Of a stretch of 22,086 nucleotides of DNA, positions 20,087 to 22,086 are shown one piece after another; position 1 is the stretch's first letter, and each line of letters opens with the position of its first letter. The notes beneath the pieces were generated by a model, which made no database searches, was not told the origin of the DNA, and saw only the letters and a program-made list of their open reading frames with translations. Source of the stretch: Candidatus Methylomirabilota bacterium. GTDB lineage: Bacteria; Methylomirabilota; Methylomirabilia; Methylomirabilales; JACPAU01. Position numbers and translations under genes: made by a program. The stretch is from NCBI GenBank assembly GCA_016180705.1, contig JACPAU010000006.1, forward strand, positions 1-22,086, in the 5' to 3' direction.

Positions 20087-21142
20087 ATGACGCCGAGCCT
20101 GATCCAGCGCTACCGCGCGCTCTTGCCGGTCACCGACCGGACGCCCGTCATCTCCCTTGGCGAGGGGAACACGCCCCTGCTGCGGGCGCGGGCGCTCGAG
20201 GCCTGGTTGGGCTGCCGGGCGGAAGTCTACCTGAAGGTGGAAGGGGCCAACCCGAGCGGCTCCTTCAAGGATCGGGGGATGACCCTGGCTCTGAGCAAGG
20301 CGGTGGAGGGGGGGTCGCGGGCGGTCATCTGCGCCTCCACCGGCAACACCTCCGCCTCGGCGGCCGCCTACGCGGCGGCGGCGCGGTGCGCCGCCTACGT
20401 CCTGGTCCCCCAGGGGAAGGTCGCCCTCGGGAAGCTCTCCCAGGCGGTGGCCCACGGCGCCCGCGTCCTCCAGATCCAGGGGAACTTCGACGACGCCCTC
20501 AAGCTCGTCCAGGAGGTGGCCGCCACGCACCCGGTCGCCCTGGTCAACTCGATCAATCCCCACCGGATCGAGGGCCAGAAGACGGGGGCCTTCGAGGTGT
20601 GCGACCTGCTCGGGGATGCGCCCGACCTGCTCTGCATCCCCGTGGGGAACGCCGGGAACATCACCGCCTACTGGCGCGGTTTCCGGGAGTACCGGGAGGC
20701 GGGTCGCGCGCGCCGCCTGCCGCGCCTGTTGGGCTGGCAGGCGGAGGGGGCAGCGCCGCTCGTCCTGGGCCACCCGGTCAAGGATCCCGAGACCATCGCC
20801 TCCGCCATCCGGATCGGGGATCCGGCCTCCTGGCAGCCGGCGATCGCCGCGGCGGAGGAATCGGGGGGCGCGATCGGGGCGGTCTCCGACGCGGAGATCC
20901 TGGAGGCGTACGCCGAGATCCCGCGGCGGGAAGGGATCTTCTGCGAGCCTGCCTCCGCCGCGGCCGTGGCCGGCCTCCGGAAATTCCACCGGGAGGAGGG
21001 GCTCCCGGCGAACGTCCGGGTCGTCTGCGTGCTGACCGGTCACGGCCTGAAGGACGCCGATCGCGCCCTCAGCCTCGCCCCCCCGCCGCCCGCCGTCCCC
21101 CCCACCCTGGAGGCGGTGGCGGCCGCCCTCGGGCTCTCGTGA
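20087..21142 (+). CDS. thrC: Threonine synthase
   Basis: A 351-residue PLP enzyme converting phosphohomoserine to threonine. PLP lysine K61 lies in NPSGSFKDRGMTLAL. ASTGNTSASAAAYAA binds the PLP phosphate side, and IPVGNAGNITAYWRGF is the second glycine-rich loop. The C-terminal part has EPASAAAVAGL and VLTGHGLKD. The length fits the shorter (type II-like) threonine synthase. The ATG at 20087 follows hom by 7 bp. It is the last gene of the long + strand run; the tRNA promoter begins 29 bp after its stop. Confidence 0.96.
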   Translation: MTPSLIQRYRALLPVTDRTPVISLGEGNTPLLRARALEAWLGCRAEVYLKVEGANPSGSFKDRGMTLALSKAVEGGSRAVICASTGNTSASAAAYAAAARCAAYVLVPQGKVALGKLSQAVAHGARVLQIQGNFDDALKLVQEVAATHPVALVNSINPHRIEGQKTGAFEVCDLLGDAPDLLCIPVGNAGNITAYWRGFREYREAGRARRLPRLLGWQAEGAAPLVLGHPVKDPETIASAIRIGDPASWQPAIAAAEESGGAIGAVSDAEILEAYAEIPRREGIFCEPASAAAVAGLRKFHREEGLPANVRVVCVLTGHGLKDADRALSLAPPPPAVPPTLEAVAAALGLS

Positions 21143-21170
21143 GCGCGGGCGCGTCCGTGGCCGGGCGCGG

Positions 21171-21200
21171 TTGACAATGCGCGGCGGCGTCTGCTATTTT
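21171..21200 (+). promoter_or_regulatory. Strong sigma-70 promoter of the tRNA cluster
   Basis: Perfect -35 TTGACA (21171-21176), 18 bp, then TATTTT (21195-21200) preceded by TGC, an extended -10. The expected start site is about 21207, six bases before the first tRNA. This is the best-matching promoter in the window. Confidence 0.8.
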
Positions 21201-21212
21201 CCAAGGTCTCAC

Positions 21213-21287
21213 GCGGGAATAGCTCAGTGGTAGAGCATCGCCTTGCCAAGGCGAGGGTCGCGGGTTCAAATCCCGTTTCCCGCTCCA
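21213..21287 (+). tRNA. tRNA-Gly (anticodon GCC)
   Basis: Acceptor stem GCGGGAA pairs with TTCCCGC (21277-21283), with discriminator U and encoded CCA. The D-arm starts TAGCTCAGTGG. Anticodon stem TCGCC/GGCGA encloses loop TTGCCAA with anticodon GCC, and the T-arm is CGGGTTCAAATCCCG. First of four tRNAs on one transcript. Confidence 0.97.
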
Positions 21288-21301
21288 GGGCAGCGGATCC
21301 G

Positions 21302-21377
21302 GGCGGCGTAGCCAAGTGGCTAAGGCAGAGGTCTGCAAAACCTTTATTCGGCGGTTCGAGTCCGCCCGCCGCCTCCA
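21302..21377 (+). tRNA. tRNA-Cys (anticodon GCA)
   Basis: Acceptor GGCGGCG pairs with CGCCGCC (21367-21373), with discriminator U, as required by CysRS, and encoded CCA. The anticodon loop CTGCAAA holds GCA, and the T-arm is GGCGGTTCGAGTCCGCC. 14 bp after tRNA-Gly. Confidence 0.97.
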
Positions 21378-21425
21378 GCCATCTTCTCGCGGGTCGGAGG
21401 GGGCCGGCCGGGTGGACCGTTCCGG

Positions 21426-21514
21426 GCCGGGGTGGCGGAACTGGAAGACGCAGGGGACTTAAAATCCCCCGGGCCTCACGGCCCGTGTCGGTTCGACTCC
21501 GACCCTCGGCACCA
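21426..21514 (+). tRNA. tRNA-Leu (anticodon TAA)
   Basis: An 89-nt class II tRNA. Acceptor GCCGGGG pairs with CCTCGGC (21504-21510) with one G-U pair, discriminator A, encoded CCA. Anticodon stem GGGGA/TCCCC encloses CTTAAAA with anticodon TAA. The long variable arm is GGGCCTCACGGCCC. Confidence 0.96.
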
Positions 21515-21601
21515 GGCGTGGCACAACACGGCACCCGCGTCGGGGCGGACGGCGGCGCCGTGACGATCGGGCGGCCCGGCCGGGCGGCCCGGCGAGCATG
21601 G

Positions 21602-21676
21602 AGGCACGTAGCTCAGGGGGAGAGCGCTTGCTTGACACGCAAGAGGTCGGCGGTTCGAGACCGCCCGTGCCTACCA
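21602..21676 (+). tRNA. tRNA-Val (anticodon GAC)
   Basis: Acceptor AGGCACG pairs with CGTGCCT (21666-21672), discriminator A, encoded CCA. Anticodon stem CTTGC/GCAAG encloses TTGACAC with anticodon GAC, and the T-arm is GGCGGTTCGAGACCGCC. An A at position 1 instead of G is slightly unusual, but pairing is kept. Confidence 0.96.
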
Positions 21677-21681
21677 TCCCG

Positions 21682-21734
21682 AGGGCACTTCACCGGACGC
21701 CGGTGGTTCAGGGCGCGGCGCTCCGCGGTGCCCT
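21682..21734 (+). promoter_or_regulatory. Three-way-junction RNA leader of thrS
   Basis: Outer stem AGGGCAC (21682-21688)/GTGCCCT (21728-21734). Inside it are hairpin CACCGG-ACG-CCGGTG (21691-21705) and hairpin CGCGG-CGCT-CCGCG (21714-21727). It starts 6 bp after tRNA-Val and ends 28 bp before the thrS GTG. It may protect or terminate the tRNA transcript, or act as a ThrRS-binding leader. No T-box sequence and no T-run are present. Confidence 0.5.
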
Positions 21735-21762
21735 ATTCGTGTCTTGACGAGGGGAATGGGGC

Positions 21763-22086
21763 GTGAAGCACCGCACTGAGGCCGTGCTCGTCCTGCCGGA
21801 CGGCACCGAGCGCCTGGCAGCGGCCGGGGGTGCCGCCCGCGACCTGCTGCGGGCGGCGGAGTTCCCGCACCTCGAGCGGGTGCTGGCCGTCAAGGTGGAC
21901 GGGGCCCTGCGCGACCTCGCGGCGCCGGTCCCGCCGGGGGCCCGGGTGGAGGCGGTGATCCCGGAGCACGCGGAGGCGCTGGCCCTCCTGCGCCACTCCG
22001 CGGCCCATCTGATGGCGACGGCGATCCAGGAGCTCTTTCCCGGGACGCAGTTCGCCATCGGGCCGGCCATCGCCGACGGCTTCTAC
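21763..22086 (+). CDS. thrS: Threonyl-tRNA synthetase, N-terminal part (runs off the window)
   Basis: The first 108 residues of ThrRS. The N-terminal TGS domain ([25 protein letters not shown]) is followed by the start of the editing domain, [34 protein letters not shown], whose HSAAHLMA element carries the conserved histidines of the editing site. The catalytic and anticodon-binding domains lie beyond the right edge. GTG at 21763 is chosen, with an AGGGG ribosome site 8-12 bases upstream; the ATG at 21756 is in another frame with an early stop. A structured leader precedes it, and four tRNA genes lie just upstream on the same strand. Confidence 0.95.
   Translation, partial: MKHRTEAVLVLPDGTERLAAAGGAARDLLRAAEFPHLERVLAVKVDGALRDLAAPVPPGARVEAVIPEHAEALALLRHSAAHLMATAIQELFPGTQFAIGPAIADGFY

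Noticed and set aside
21677..21762. A T-box riboswitch before thrS.
   Set aside because: The gap is only 86 bp, with no T-box consensus, no specifier loop and no intrinsic terminator.

Overview
This is a GC-rich (roughly 70%) chromosomal window from a bacterium that probably respires with menaquinone and exports proteins by Tat and Sec. The gene set (MqnP/MenG, SorAB-like sulfite oxidation, three-part PurS/PurQ/PurL, long co-directional operons) and an impression of sequence style suggest a Methylomirabilota/Rokubacteria-like or deltaproteobacteria-like lineage. That placement is a guess; no rRNA or other phylogenetic marker was tested.

Layout. 2-999 (+): the C-terminal end of a LarA-like (DUF2088) protein and a DinB-family protein. 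3121-1036 (-): a three-gene unit of an exported TPR protein, MenG/UbiE methyltransferase and an MqnP/UbiA prenyltransferase; the last two overlap by ATGA. 3406-5035 (+): a Tat-exported molybdopterin sulfite dehydrogenase and its small cytochrome c. 5036-5244: a non-coding, hairpin-rich stretch. 5247-6417: a complete IS110-family element (transposase on -). 6418-10045 and 10133-12232 (+): rbfA (start codon missing), nrnA, truB, ribF, rpsO, pnp. 12237-21142 (+): M16 peptidase, purB, purC, purS, purQ, purL, hom, thrC, almost all overlapping or a few bases apart. 21213-21676 (+): tRNA-Gly, -Cys, -Leu, -Val behind a good promoter, then the start of thrS (runs off the window).

How the parts work together. 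The + strand from rbfA to thrC is a long housekeeping superoperon: ribosome maturation, nanoRNA and mRNA turnover, pseudouridylation, flavin cofactors, purine synthesis (steps catalysed by PurB, PurC, PurSQL) and homoserine to threonine. thrS then follows behind four tRNA genes.

Main discovery. The 191-bp leader of the IS110 element can be read as a bridge RNA with two guide loops. The target loop matches both genomic flanks around a CT core, and the donor loop matches both element ends around the same core. Joining the ends creates a TTGACA-17 bp-TATCTT promoter. These three agreeing observations fix the element at about 1171 bp. The insertion lies at the 5' end of rbfA, which now has no usable start codon in frame, and the usual upstream partners nusA-infB are absent. 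A three-way-junction leader in front of thrS is a second item worth testing.
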